Of a stretch of DNA of 64,000 bases, positions 12,520-24,139 are shown one piece after another. The position numbers were made by a program, and so were the translations under genes. Source of the DNA: Bos javanicus. Taxonomy: Eukaryota; Chordata; Mammalia; Artiodactyla; Bovidae. The notes below the pieces were generated by a model. The model was not told the origin of the DNA, made no database searches, and saw only the letters and a program-made list of their open reading frames with translations. The first letter of the stretch is position 1. Each line of letters opens with the position of its first letter. The stretch lies in assembly GCF_032452875.1 (NCBI RefSeq), contig NC_083868.1, positions 97,246,537 through 97,310,536 of the forward strand, given 5' to 3'.

Positions 12520-12985
12520 TTACCCTCCCCCCCGCCCCCCAATATCCACAGGTTTCACACTGGGGATCAACCCAATTGTAGATCAAGAATCTAGGGGGAA
12601 AAAAGAAATCTAGAAAATTCGAAATAGTAAAACTTGAATTAATCATGCACAGGCAGCTATTTACTTCATATTTACATTGTTTTCAGAATTACCAGTAATC
12701 TAGAAATGATTTAAAGGGCTTCCCTGGTGACTCAAATGGTAAAGAATTTGCCTGCAATGCAGGGGACTTGGGTTCAATCCCTGGGTTGGGAAGATCCCTT
12801 GGAGAAGGAAATGGCAACCCATTCCAGTATTCCTGCTGATTTAAACCATATGGCAGAATGTGCATAGGTTATATGCAAATAATGCTCCATTTTTACCTAA
12901 GGGACTTGAGCATCTGTGTTTTTTGTACCCTGTGGAGTCCTGGCATCAATCCCCTGCAGACACCGAGGGACATCTATACCGTTGG
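12520..12985. mobile_element. Tigger/MER2-like DNA transposon relic, split by Bov-tA
   Basis: The ends show the characteristic 'CCC...TATCC' / 'GAGGGACATCTATA' texts, and the interior has GGTTATATGCAAATAATG and GGGACTTGAGCATC, as in Tigger-class elements. The two halves are separated by the Bov-tA at 12716-12836. Confidence 0.6.
12716..12836 (+). mobile_element. Bov-tA SINE, 3' truncated, inside a Tigger relic
   Basis: GGCTTCCCTGGTGACTCAAA to CCAGTATTCCTGC. Flanked by the 9-bp duplication TGATTTAAA (12707-12715 and 12837-12845), which fixes its borders. Confidence 0.93.
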
Positions 12986-13311
12986 ACATTTAGGTTTCCT
13001 TTTTTTTTTTTTTTTTTGCTGTTCAAAGGAATATCCTTATATGTAAATTATCCACATTTGAAATATTATTTCTTTGGCATAAATTCCCAGAAGTATAGGT
13101 GTTAGATCACATTACATATGTATTCATAAGACTCTTGATATATATTGGCAAATCATTTTCTGGAAGAGTATTTAAATTGATTCATATACCCTAAGTGTAT
13201 ACTCTTATCAGCACTCAATAGTGGTTTTTTCATCAATAATTTCCACTAATTTTATTTGAGACATAATTACATATACAAACTGAAATAAACACAATTTAAA
13301 AGGTTATGGGT

Positions 13312-13402
13312 TGAGAATTCCCTGGTGATCCAGTGGCTAGGACTTGGTGCTTTCACTGCAGGGGCTGGGTTTGATCCCTGCAAGTGAGGCCAAAAAAAAA
13401 GT
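13312..13402 (+). mobile_element. CHR-type short SINE (+)
   Basis: GAATTCCCTGGTGATCCAGT, GGACTTGGTGCTTTCACTGC and GAGGCCAAAAAAAAA. Flanked by the 8-bp duplication TTATGGGT (13304-13311 and 13403-13410). Confidence 0.88.
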
Positions 13403-13704
13403 TTATGGGTGATTATTCTCCAGGGTAACATGTAAAAGGTTCCAGTAAGCTGCTGTTCACTATGTATGGAAAATGTTGGAGACTTGACCAGCATTCTCAA
13501 ATAGAATCAAAGATTCTGTTTTTTAAGATTAGCTGAGGGTTCACTAGTAAATCAGTATATACTTTTGGTGTAGATTATTTTTGCTGAAAGCATTTCTAAA
13601 GTAGTTTTCATGACTTAAATTGGTGTACTGAACATAAGCGACTCTATTTTTGTTGATTTTGATGTTAATATTTGAGGAATTTTCCATTTCTATTTGTGAT
13701 TAGG

Positions 13705-13825
13705 TTACTTAACTAGGAGTCAGGAGACTTGAGTTCTAGTCCTGTTTCTGCTATTACAAAGAAATCACCTGCACGCTTTGAATATTAGTTCCCTTATCTT
13801 TAAAATACAGTAATGATCTGTCCTG
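13705..13825 (+). mobile_element. MIR fragment (+)
   Basis: AGGAGTCAGGAGACTTGAGT, CCTGTTTCTGCTATTACAAA and CTTTAAAATACAGTAATGA match the MIR core order. Confidence 0.7.
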
Positions 13826-14194
13826 ATGAAAGAATCCTATAAATAAAAAGTTTTGTGCGTGAAAAATCAATCTTGAAGATTGTTGCAGAAAAAGGTAAAG
13901 GTACTTAAAATCACAATTTGTTACTGATTTTTTTTTTAAGATTTTTTTAGCTTACCCACCTAAACATAGACCCTTGGTTCCATTTGACTGAGACTTTGGT
14001 CATACTGCTTATGAGTTGTAATATAAAGTGTTCAGGCAACCTGAACATAACCTTTTCTCAAGAAATAAATGAATGGATCTGATCAGTTGTACAAGTAAAT
14101 TATCACAGATCCTTTTGATTTCAAGAGACTTTTAAACTAAATTATTTCTGAAGGTCTTTAAAAAGATCATTTCATTTTGTTCTGTCTTTTAAAG

Positions 14195-14354
14195 GTGAGT
14201 CGTTCATCTTTGCTGATTGAACAGCCTGTGAAAAGAAGGCCTGTTTTGGATAATCAGGTGATAAATTCTGTGTGTGTTCAGCCAGAGCTACAGAATAATG
14301 CAAAGCATGCAGATAATTCATCTGACACAGAGATGGAAGACATGATTGCTGAAG
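14195..14354 (+). CDS. PHC3: PHC3 exon: linker between HD1 and FCS finger
   Basis: A 160-base exon starting in phase 0 (VSRSSLLIEQPVKRRP) and ending DTEMEDMIAE plus the first base of a Glu codon at 14354 before GTTTGT. It links HD1 to the FCS zinc finger. It includes a small basic cluster (VKRRP) and an acidic tail. Reading on gives a spurious ending at 14374. Confidence 0.96.
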
Positions 14355-14640
14355 GTTTGTGGATTTTTCTTTAAGATACTCTTTAACTTTGGCATTTAAT
14401 GCTTGAATCAGAACATGGGTTTTTATCATACACAGATTTTTCCCTTGGAAGTATTTACTTTTATTCTCATATAATGCATTATTTGACTAAAATAATGGGA
14501 ACTCGAACCAGACTCTAAATGGCCATGTAATTAAAATAACAAGATTGGTGTTAATTTTTATAATACCATTTTGACCTTTGAAGGGATCTGAGTGGGAAAA
14601 TTTCCGTTACATATGAAAGCAGTTCAAAATTTTAGGATCA

Positions 14641-15427
14641 CAGCAATCCCACTGCTTGGCATACACACTGAGGAAACCAGAAGGGAAAGAGACACGTGTA
14701 CCCCAATGTTCATCGCAGCACTGTTTATAATAGCCAGGACATGGAAGCAACCTAGATGTCCATCAGCAGACGAATGGATAAGAAAGCAGTGGTACATATA
14801 CACAATGGAGTATTACTCAGCCATTAAAAAGAATACATTTGAATCAGTTCTAATGAGGTGGATGAAACTGGAGCCTATTATACAGAGTGAAGTAAGCCAG
14901 AAGGAAAAACATAAATATAGTATACTAACGCATATATATGGAATTTAGAAAGATGGTAATGATAACCCTGTATACGAGACAGCAAAAGAGACACTGATGT
15001 ATGGAGCAGTCTTATGGACTCTGTGGGAGAGGGAGAGGGTGGGAAGTTTTGGGAGAATGGCATTGAAACACGTGAAATGTCATGTATGAAACGAGATGCC
15101 AGTCCAGGTTCAGTGCACGATGCTGGATGCTTGGGGCTGGTGCGCTGGGACGGCCCAGGGGGATGGTATGGGGAGGGGGAGGGAGGAGGGTTCAGGATGG
15201 GGAGCACGTGTATACCTGAAATTTTTTTAATTTAAAAAAAAAAAAAAAAAAAAAGACGCTTGCTCCTTGGAAGAAAAGCTATGACCAACCTAGACAGCAT
15301 ATTAAAAGCAGAGACATTACTTTGCCAACAAAGGTCCGTCTAGTCAAGGCTATGGTTTTTCCAGTAGTCATATATGGATGTGAGAGTTGGACCATAAAGA
15401 AAGCTGAGCACCAAAAAAAAAAAAAAA
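14641..15427 (+). mobile_element. Composite insertion: 5'-truncated L1 plus BovB fragment, one target-site duplication
   Basis: An L1 3' end (CAGCAATCCCACTGC, GAATGGATAAGAAAGCAGTG, GGTGGATGAAACTGGAGCC, and a G-rich 3' UTR) runs to a 21-A tract at 15234-15254. A BovB piece on the same strand follows (GACGCTTGCTCCTTGG at 15255 to AAGCTGAGCACC at 15412), then a second 15-A tract (15413-15427). A perfect 16-bp duplication CAAAATTTTAGGATCA flanks the whole block (14625-14640 and 15428-15443), so both parts went in together. This fits L1 3' transduction of a BovB flank, or an L1/BovB chimeric RNA. Confidence 0.9.
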
Positions 15428-15553
15428 CAAAATTTTAGGATCAAAACAACCAATTTTCTTCTTTAAACAGACTTTAGTAAATGACTATTTTACTGAGCTT
15501 GTTTAAAAATTCAGAGCTTCCTGGTTGTTTGGTTTTAGATTTTATGTATTCTT

Positions 15554-15653
15554 ACGTATTCTTTGATGTCAGGTGGATATTAACAGTTGTGTGAAGTCTT
15601 AATTCTTATGTATTCTTGATATCAGGTGGGTATTAACAGTTTTGTTAAGTCTT
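15554..15653. repeat. Imperfect tandem duplication, about 47 bp unit
   Basis: Units 15554-15600 and 15608-15653 share GTATTCTT, TCAGGTGG, TATTAACAGTT and AAGTCTT in the same order. The offset is about 54 bp. Confidence 0.75.
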
Positions 15654-15969
15654 CAATCAAAAGATGATTAAATTTGTTCAAGGAGAAAAATACCACTAAA
15701 TCTTCTCAGTGTCAAAGAATCTTTTTTTTTTTTAATAGGCCTTGTTCTACCAGTGAATATTTCATTAAAGTTAAAGTGGTATGCAAAATGACTTCAGGAA
15801 AACAAATACAAATGCAAAAATGATGTTTTTTTATTGATTCTAATCATGGCTTTGCAGTAGGTGCTGTTCAATTAAATAGCGTGTAGTATGGTCGGGGCTC
15901 TACAATTGTGAATTAATTAACATCTGTGTCTAAGTAATTATCCTCAATATATTAGTGTATTTCATCTAA

Positions 15970-16080
15970 ATTTATTCACTTTGTAAATGTTTACTGAATA
16001 TATACTGTGTGCCTGTACTTCGCTAAAATAAGTAAAATAGCATGCTGGTAAGCAAAATAGACATTGACTTGGCTCACAGT
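15970..16080 (+). mobile_element. L2-like LINE fragment
   Basis: TTTATTCACTTTGTAAATGT and TACTGAATATATACTGTGTG follow the L2 3' end pattern of a TTCA...TTTACTGA...GTGCC motif order. Weak, by eye. Confidence 0.45.
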
Positions 16081-16694
16081 AATCCAATTAAGAGGAAGGC
16101 ATCTCTGTCATTATTGGTAACATATGGACTGTTGCAATGTATTTATCACTGTTGTACTTGTTATTTGAATAGCAAAGAACTGATAGAAGTATAAAATTTT
16201 TTATTGCTAACTTATGTTGAGTTCAGTCTGATTTTTTTATTTAAAAGAATGTTAAATGTGAAAAATTTCAAACATAAAATTAGAAATGTAAAATGAATCT
16301 CAGCTCACCCAGACTCAATATTATTACCCAGTTTTAAACATTATTTTGCGAAGTTAGCTTCATGCAACCCTTTGTTTTTTTCCTCCTACATTTCCCCTTC
16401 TCTTTTTCTCTATTGCTTTTTCTCTTTCCCTTTTTTTCCTTTCTTCCTCTGTTTAAAACCAAATCATAGTTCTTGTTGTATTTTACTAGTACATACTTCA
16501 GTGTGCATCTATAAAATGTACATTTTAATGCTGTGTCACCCAAAACAATATTAATAATAATTCTTTGTCATCTAGTACCTGGTTCATATTCAGATTTTCT
16601 CAATTGTATAATTACTTAAATTGTATAAATGTCCTTTTATAGTTATTTTGTTCAAATCAGGGTTCAGAAAGTGCCCGGTGGTGGTTTAGGAGTA

Positions 16695-16900
16695 AAGAGG
16701 TAATCACTCAGTTGTGTCCGACTCATTGCGACCCCACGGACTGTCTGTCCAGACTCCTTTGTCCATGGGATTCTCCAGGCAAGAATATTGAAGTGGGTTG
16801 CCATTCGCTTCTCCAGGGGATCTTCTACACCCAGGGACTGAAACTGGGTCTCCTGTGTTACAGGCAGGATTCTTTATCAACTGAGCCACCAGGGAAGCCT
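16695..16900 (-). mobile_element. Bov-tA SINE (-)
   Basis: Begins TCACTCAGTTGTGTCCGACT; CTCCAGGCAAGAATATTGAA lies in the middle; ends CAACTGAGCCACCAGGGAAG. This is the complement of a full Bov-tA. Confidence 0.92.
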
Positions 16901-17231
16901 TTTGTTGTTAGGAATTTAATTTCATTTAATTCCTAAGTACTTGCTTTTATTATAGTTATGCATACTATTTATCTGAGAATTTTTCATTTGAGATGAAGAG
17001 TAGTAAAGACAGATGTACAGGGATTTTTTTTCTTGCCTATGTAAGTATAAACAAAAGTTTTCTAGACTAATAAGCTATATAATGTGCCCTCTTGTGTGCG
17101 CATATTGGAGAAAAATGGAAAACTGCCTAGGAAACTTCACAGCATACTTTGTGATGCTCATGGTTTATAATATAATACGTATAAAACATATGGTGGACTG
17201 TGCTAGAACGTCAAGGAACTTTTGGTCTAGT

Positions 17232-17893
17232 TCAGTTCAGTTCAGTCGCTCAGTCGTGTCCGACTCTTTGCGACTCCATGAATTGCAGCACACCAGGCCT
17301 CCCTGTCCATCACCATCTCCTGGAGTTCACTCAAACTCACCTCCATCGAGTCGGTGATACCATCCAGCCATCTCATCCTCTGTCATCCCCTTTTCCTTCT
17401 GCCCCCAATCCCTCCCAGCATCAGAGTCTTTCCCAATGAGTCAACTCTTCGCATGAGGTGGCCAAAGTACTGGAGTTTCAGCTTTAGCATCATTCCTTCC
17501 AAAGAATACCCAGGGCTGATCTCCTTCAGAATGGACTGGTTGGATCTCCTTGCAGTCCAAGGGACTCTCAAGAGTCTTCTCCAACACCACAGTTCAAAAG
17601 CATCAATTCTTTGGCGCTCAGCTTTCTTCACAGTCCAACTCTCACATCCATACGTGACCAGTGGAAAAACATAGCCTTGACTAGATGGACCTTTGTTGGC
17701 AAAGTAATGTCTCTGCTTTTCAATATGCTGTCTAGGTTGGTCATAACTTTCCTTCCAAGGAGTAAGCATCTTTTAATTTCATGGCTGCAATCACCATCTT
17801 CAGTGATTTTGGAGCCCCAAAAAATAAAGTCTGACGCTGTTTCCACTGTTTCCCCATCTATTTCCCATGAAGTGATGGGGGTGGGGGGTTTCA
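17232..17893 (-). mobile_element. BovB LINE 3' fragment (-)
   Basis: It starts with the BovB/Bov-A shared 3' end (TTCAGTTCAGTTCAGTCGCT) and on the complement encodes C-terminal BovB text (VTYGCESWTVKKAERQRID, LQYFGHLMRRVDSL), interrupted by frameshifts. It is 5' truncated. A possible short duplication TCTAGT is at 17226-17231 and 17894-17899. The element-like sequence becomes unrecognisable from about 17876. Confidence 0.9.
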
Positions 17894-18509
17894 TCTAGTA
17901 GGAAGTAGCTATCTCTACAACAGAAAGATAACTGAGAAGCAGCATATGCTAGGTATTAGGTGAATTATATAGACAGTAAGAACATGGCACTTTAAAGCTG
18001 GGTGATATTATTGCCAGACTCGTGAGTTTTCTGTGAAGAGAGGGGGTTTGATTTGGGTCTTGGATGATAAAGCATAGATTGAAGATAACAGAAAGAACCT
18101 CTCAGGTTAGCATACCACGAATAAATGTACAGAAAATGTACAAGTGCTCAGTAACTTCAGGAGGGGGCAGTGAAGAGTAGGCAGTTGAGTTAGAGAACAT
18201 AGTGGGCAGTAAGGCAAAGTCAGATTCTAGTGTACCTTGAGATTCAATTATGGAGTTAGTTATTTTGCTGTCAAGAGGATGGTTACTGAAAATTTTTAGG
18301 CAGGTGACATGAAAAAATGTTGAAACTGCTGCTCGTGTGTGGATGAATAGTAGAGGTTTGGCATGTAATTGATACTTGTAGTCATGGTGGGAAGAGGAAG
18401 GAAAGAATTGATGGAAGACAAGGCAAAGGGTAGTTTTAACGAACAGGATACCAGAGTAAGGAAAAGGAAGGTTTAAAGATGATTAATGTTTGCAATGAAG
18501 AATAAATAA

Positions 18510-18765
18510 GCCATAGAAATCTAATGCACAGTATAATGAATATTGACAATATTGTACTATAATCATTAACCTAACTTAAGCTATAATCATCAACCTAACT
18601 TAAGCTAAAACTTAATTATTCCAGTGACTTAAAAGATAAAAATGTAATGTGATAGAAATGTTCAGAATTTCTACTGAGGCAGTCATTTGTATAAATGTAT
18701 CAAATTAACACCTTGTACACCTTAAGTTTACACAGTGCTATATGTTAACTGTGGCTAAAAAAAGA
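18510..18765 (+). mobile_element. Old L1-type 3' region, low confidence
   Basis: ACAGTATAATGAATATTGAC and CACCTTGTACACCTTAAGTT resemble the 3' ends of old L1 elements. Inside is a near-perfect 24-bp tandem duplication (18557-18580 and 18581-18604). Confidence 0.45.
18557..18604. repeat. 24-bp tandem duplication
   Basis: CTATAATCATTAACCTAACT-TAAG is followed directly by the same unit with one change (T to C at unit position 11). Confidence 0.93.
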
Positions 18766-20744
18766 TGAATCTATTTCATAGTGGAGATATGTTTACTGAA
18801 AATGTATCAATTTTTAAAATACTTCATAATTTCCCATGGTAATTTTATCAAGTATTTCTGTTACTGTATACTTCAGTGTTTATGGGAAGTACTATAGGGT
18901 GAAATGGTGAGGTCATTTATTTAGCGGCTTTGGCTTTACGAGTGTGTGCAGTTTAATTCAGTATGAAAAACAATATAATGATTATTCTTTTTTTAAAGGA
19001 TAAACTGTATCTCTATTTGGACTGGTTGTATAACCAGAATCTCCATCTAAAATGTGATTTATCAAAATGTCTTATATCTTCCCTGGTAAATCATCATGCT
19101 GATGATGATTTCTATCTCATTGCCTTCTTACTGCTGATCATCACATGATCTCAAGTCTTCAGGAAAATTGAAAAGTAATTCCTCTTTGCACAAAAAAAAT
19201 TGGGGATCTCTATCAGTTAGGATATATGTTTGGCCACTCCATTAGACACCCAGAGTAATACCTGGTTAAATAAGAAAGAAGTTTCATTTTCCCTGACATA
19301 GTCTAAAGGTAAGCAGTGCAGGGCTCCATTTTGTTGGGCACGTAAGCTGTCAGTGTCTCATGGCCCTGCCATCCCTGGAGTGTTGCTCTCATTTCCAAGA
19401 TAGCTCATCTTCATGATCATATTCTAATTGGTAAGATAGGGCCTCACCCGGAATTTGGTCAGAAATTGGCCACACATAGGGCAGCAGTTGTACTTTTTAT
19501 TCCCAGTGGCTATATTCCTAGTTAAAAGTTAGGCTTTTGTTACTCGGGGAGAAAAGTGAAGAGCTGATATTAGGGAATTGCCAGCTGTATCTGTATAGAA
19601 TCCCATCTTTATTATCTCAAGCAGTAGTTTTTAAAAACTTACTTAGCTCTGTAATTTTTTATTTACAAATGTGAAAACATTTGCCTTGGTAACATTACCA
19701 GATTTGTTGAAATTATGACCAAAATTAGAACTGGACTTCTTTGAATCTGTTAATGTTCCTCTCGTCTTTATGAGAAATAAAACTGATGTGAACTTTTTGT
19801 CAGGTTGTTAACCCTTAGACCATACCTGTCTAAAGGGATCTTGCCTTTCTCATCAGCAAAAACATTTCCTTCTCCTTCATAAGGTTGTCTAACCTATTAT
19901 CAAGTGTTGCATATTTTTATGTTAATTAATTCAAGGTTTTGAAATAAAGCTTTCAGTAGAGTCAAAATTAAACAGCCCAAAGAATGGGCTCTTTGGGGCT
20001 GGATTGGTGGTCAAATGAGAGGTTCTATATCCAGTACAGGCTTTTCAAGGTCAGATTTGGTTATAGGCATGACAGACTAGAAATAAGACTCCTGGAAGTT
20101 ATGACACTAGGTCCCAGCAACGTGTTGTGGGGCAGAGCTGTGTGAAAGCCATCTCTAGGTCACTGGAAGAAACAGTTTTTACTTTACTTGGTTTCAGACT
20201 CTTTGTTCCTCATTGCCACCAAATAGATGAGTTTGCTTATGAAGATAGTCCTGAGAATTTCTTTGAGATGATCTCTTGCTAGTTTATGACTTGATTGGTC
20301 ATGACAGTGTCTTTGGATGTCCCTTGACACTTCGAATATTTCACAGTGTGTTTTTGCTGCCTTCACTTAATTTAGCACTTTGCCATTTGCTTCTCCAGTA
20401 ACACTGGGATAAAATGATCCTTGAATGTATGAGTACATGTTGTTCATGTCTACATTTCAGAGTCCCTTTCTTCATCTTAACAAGTCTTGGTTAAGTGAAT
20501 AACATAGAAAAGCACATAAAGAGCTCATAGCTAAAAGCTGTAGTTAGAGTTCCTTTTTTTGATATATTTTATATGACTCAGCATAGGAATTATGATGCAT
20601 GAAAATAGTAAAATATGGTGATTTAAAGAATTAAACAGTTTTCATTGAAGTGTTTACTTGTTATAGGTCTTGGTACTGCTAATTCTTATGTGGAAGATAG
20701 GAAGTGGACCTGTCACTTTTTTATGCCTGCTACCTGTTAGGCAT

Positions 20745-20855
20745 TCATGTAATCTTCACTGCATTTCTTTGGGGAAGGTATCATAAGCCCCATTTTACAG
20801 ATGAGAAAACTGGGTCCTGAAGATTAAGTTGCTTGGTTATAGGTGACTGCTGCTG
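20745..20855 (-). mobile_element. MIR fragment (-)
   Basis: TCATGTAATCTTCACTGCAT, CCCCATTTTACAGATGAGAA and AAGTTGCTTGGTTATAGGTG are the complement of MIR 3' text. Confidence 0.8.
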
Positions 20856-21565
20856 GATACTTGAGGATGTAGGTGGGAAGTTTCTTTAGGTCCTGTGGTA
20901 TGACTTGAAGAAAGTTATGGATACAGAGGTAGAGGAAGGACATTCTCAATTAACAGAGAGCACCCTGACAAAAAAGAGCAGAGGTTAGAAATTATACAAC
21001 TATTGATGATTTTGAAGATAAATGTAAATTATTTTAATATAACTAAAAGGGACTTTTATAATTAGATAAATACATCTTTATATATTCTGTTGTACACTGC
21101 AGATCTTAGAGAGTGTTAACAATTTTAAATGCCCTCTGAAAGCAGACATCAAAGTCTTCTTTTTGGAGTCCTCATTTTCTCCAGTTAGAATTGTGTTCTT
21201 TGCTATGTATATTATACATAGCACAATGTATCAAAATTCATATACTACATAATACTTTTTGGAAGGTAGTGACTTTATTTGCACATTTTAGGTAGGTTGG
21301 ATTCTTTGCAAATGAACCTTTAAAAATGTATTATTTATTTATATAGAGAAAACTCCATAAGATTTTTATGCAGGAGCTAGAGGGAATTGGTGGAAGTGGT
21401 GGTTTTGGGGGGCTTTGCCTTGCCAAAGTGGCTGTGGATTGAAAAGTTAAAAGACCATTCCTTTTAAGTCTCCTGTAGGGTCTGAACACTAGCAGCATCC
21501 GACCCAAAGTAGAAGCTAAAAGAAAATTTGTCACAATTAAGTTTTTGGAATTTTTTCTTTTTTAG

Positions 21566-21680
21566 AGACATTAGAAGAAATGGACAGTGAGTTGCTCAAG
21601 TGTGAATTCTGTGGAAAGATGGGGTATGCTAATGAATTTCTTCGGTCAAAACGATTCTGCACTATGTCCTGTGCCAAAAG
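21566..21680 (+). CDS. PHC3: PHC3 exon: FCS zinc finger, main part
   Basis: A 115-base exon whose first two bases complete a Glu codon; it reads ETLEEMDSELLK and then the FCS finger. The four zinc ligands are visible: a C-x2-C pair (codons at 21601 and 21610) and a C-x3-C pair in RFCTMSCAKR. The exon ends in the middle of the Arg codon at 21680 before a weak GTATTT donor. In polyhomeotic proteins this finger binds nucleic acid, notably RNA. Confidence 0.97.
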
Positions 21681-21863
21681 GTATTTCTGTTCTCAAGTTT
21701 CCTAAAGCACAAGCCAAAAACTGCTGTAACAAAACTAAAAAACTTGCAGAGTTTACCATTAGTCAAAACTAGGTACTGTGGAAGAATAATATCAAGTAGA
21801 CATTATCTGGAGCTACTTTGCTATTCAGTTGTTAAATTGTACTTGGCGAAAACGGTATTCATA

Positions 21864-21907
21864 ACACATATAGCATAATCTAATGACACATACAGCATAA
21901 TCTAATA
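21864..21907. repeat. 22-bp tandem duplication
   Basis: ACACATATAGCATAATCTAA-TG is followed by ACACATACAGCATAATCTAA-TA, two mismatches in 22. Confidence 0.9.
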
Positions 21908-23410
21908 CTGAAGTAGCAATCTCCAGGTGGTAAGAATATGGTTAGGAGAATCCCTCCTGTGAATACACTGCTCGTCCTTTGTTTTAACAATATTGAAATA
22001 CCTGGATTTACTTGCTTATATTTTAAAATGTTTCATTTCTTTTAACCATATCTTGTTTATTTTAGGGTTTTAAGTGGGACATCTGTAGCATAAATTCTCC
22101 ACATTGTTATATTACTTGATAACAAAAATGCTTGTCTTTTCTAAGTGTATTTTCAGTAATATTATAGGTAAATAGTACTACTGTCAAAAGCCTTTTTAGT
22201 ATCTTCATTGATGTAGTCACAAATTTGGTTTAAAGAAAGCCTCTCTAATTTGGTTAATAAATCCTAATACAGTTATTTCCCACTGAAGGTAAAGTGTGTG
22301 CACAGTTTAGTTTGAACTTTGTTCTGTATTCCAAAAGTTATTTTCTCAAAGAATTTAAAATCTTAAAGATACATCTAGGGAATTTCTTGCTCCCTAAATA
22401 AATACATTATTTAGTATGGTGCACCTAAAATATATTTAGTAAAACTTAAGTCAAATAAGCAGAAGTATTTTCTTCTGAAAATGGGTTAATGGTTTTTCAT
22501 TTGTCAGTCTGTTATTCAGATACTCTTTCATGTTATTTTGACAGTCCTAATCAAATTGTGTAACTCCTATTTTGTTCGCATATACCACAAGAAAGAATAG
22601 TGGCTCTCAGATTCAGAGGATGAAAAACTGAGGGAGGAGGATTCCTTTCAGAATCTTTTAAACTTCTTAATTATTCAGAAATATTTCAGGACAGTTAACA
22701 CACCACCATCACTCTTCTCCCAGAGATGACTGTTGAGTTGTCAGGTTAGTATACCTTTAGGTGAAGCTCTTTAGAGGCTTAGAGGTCCTAAGGTAGGAAA
22801 ATACAGAGCAGAGAAGAGTAAGGAGGAGAGGATAAGTTAGGTCAGGTAAGAAATGCTGTTTACATGTATGCCTAGCTACCTTTTTTCGATATCTCAGTAT
22901 TTAGGGACTAAATAGCAAATGTAAAGTTAGTCTCTCTTCTCTCTAGTCAGTTGGGAAAGAAGTTTGTTAGTTGATGTAAATGGAAATCAGAAACCTATAG
23001 AGCTGAGCCCCCAGATGAGCATACTGAACACGGGAGGAGCTTGTTTAATTGTTTTAGGGTAAAATGAAGTGACCATCAGGACACTCTTTTCTTTTTTATA
23101 TTTTTAGGGGAAAAATAGCCTATTTACTCTCATAGTACTACTTACTTTCTCCTCATTGATATTTTTATAAACATAAGTGAGGGAATTTTCTTTTAGTAAA
23201 ACAGTTTTCAGTAGCAAAGTTAACTGGGATTTATTCTTGTCATTTCCCTGAAAAATCATCTTAGACCAAAAGAGTTTCAAAAAGAACTTTGAAAATAAGA
23301 AATTACAACAGCAATTTTATGTGTAAAAAAAAGAGGAACTATGTGCATTTTTTTAGCCTTTTTATAACATTTCAGAAATTTATTAGATGATTTGTTTTCA
23401 CTCTTTCTAG

Positions 23411-23955
23411 GGAAGGAGTCAGCGGACTATACCCAGGCTGAGTCCTTTCTGTAGCCTATTTTTGTATGGCCCCTGAACTAAGGATAGTATTTAAATTTTT
23501 AGGTGGTTGAAAAAGAATCAGAAGAATATTTTGTGACACATGAAAATTATATAAAATTCAATTTGTCACTGTAGTGTATTGCTCAGTCATGTCCGACCGT
23601 TTGTGACTGCATGGACTGTAGCTCACCAGGCTCCTCTACCATGGGACTTCCAGGCAAGAATATTGGAGTGGGTAGCCATTCCTTTCTCCAGGCGATCTTC
23701 CCCACCCAGAGATAAAACCCAGTTCTCCTGCGTTGCAGACAGATTATTTACCATCTGAGCCACCAGGAAGGCCCCAAGTGTCACTGAGTAAAGTTTTATT
23801 GGAACACATCTATTCTCATTCATTACTGTCTGTGGCTGCTTTTATGTTACAATCACAGAGTTGAATAGTTGTGGCAGAACCTTTGTGTGGCCTAAAAAAT
23901 CTAAAACATTTAATATCTGGCCCTTTACAGAGAAAGTTGCCCAGCCCGTTTAGGG
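23411..23955 (+). mobile_element. Old hAT-like DNA-transposon relic split by Bov-tA
   Basis: GAGTCAGCGGACTATACCC, TTTTGTATGGCCCCTGAACT, GAGTAAAGTTTTATTGGAAC and TATCTGGCCCTTTACAGAGA are in consensus order, with the SINE at 23572-23778 inserted between them. Same family as 6510-6810. Confidence 0.65.
23572..23778 (-). mobile_element. Bov-tA SINE (-)
   Basis: GCTCAGTCATGTCCGACCGT to CATCTGAGCCACCAGGAAGG. The 8-bp duplication TGTCACTG (23564-23571 and 23779-23786) brackets it. Confidence 0.93.
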
Positions 23956-23979
23956 CATTGGAACCCAATAAATGGCAAA

Positions 23980-24105
23980 AGATTTTTTTTTTTTTTGGCC
24001 ACACTGCGTAATGTGCAGAATCTTAGTTCCCCAACCAGAGATTGAACCTGCACCCTTTGCAGTGAAATGTGGATTTTTAACCATTGGGCCTCCAGGAGAG
24101 TCCCA
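23980..24105 (-). mobile_element. CHR-type short SINE (-)
   Basis: A T-run, then GGCCACACTGCGTAATGTGC, GTTCCCCAACCAGAGATTGA and TTAACCATTGGGCCTCCAGG. Confidence 0.85.
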
Positions 24106-24139
24106 TCACAGGACTCCTTTAAACTGTCATCATGCCTTA

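Larger units (their letters stand above)
10955..14194 (+). other. PHC3: PHC3 intron with nested repeats
   Basis: A 3.2-kb intron holding a Bov-A monomer (11079-11187), MIR pieces (about 11955-12115 and 13705-13825), a CHR SINE on - (12235-12381), a Tigger-like element split by Bov-tA (12520-12985), and a CHR SINE on + (13312-13402). No exon-like signal was seen between them. Confidence 0.7.
14355..21565 (+). other. PHC3: PHC3 intron, 7.2 kb
   Basis: It contains the L1-BovB composite insertion (14641-15427), an imperfect tandem duplication (15554-15653), an L2-like fragment (about 15970-16080), Bov-tA on - (16695-16900), a BovB 3' fragment (17232-17893), an old L1-type 3' region (about 18510-18765) with a 24-bp duplication, and MIR (20745-20855). 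The stretches 18000-18480 and 19200-19520 look like eroded old repeats that I cannot name. Confidence 0.65.

Noticed and set aside
7677..13402. tRNA gene-like A and B boxes
   Set aside because: They lie in tRNA-derived SINE heads (CHR, Bov-tA), not in foldable tRNA genes.
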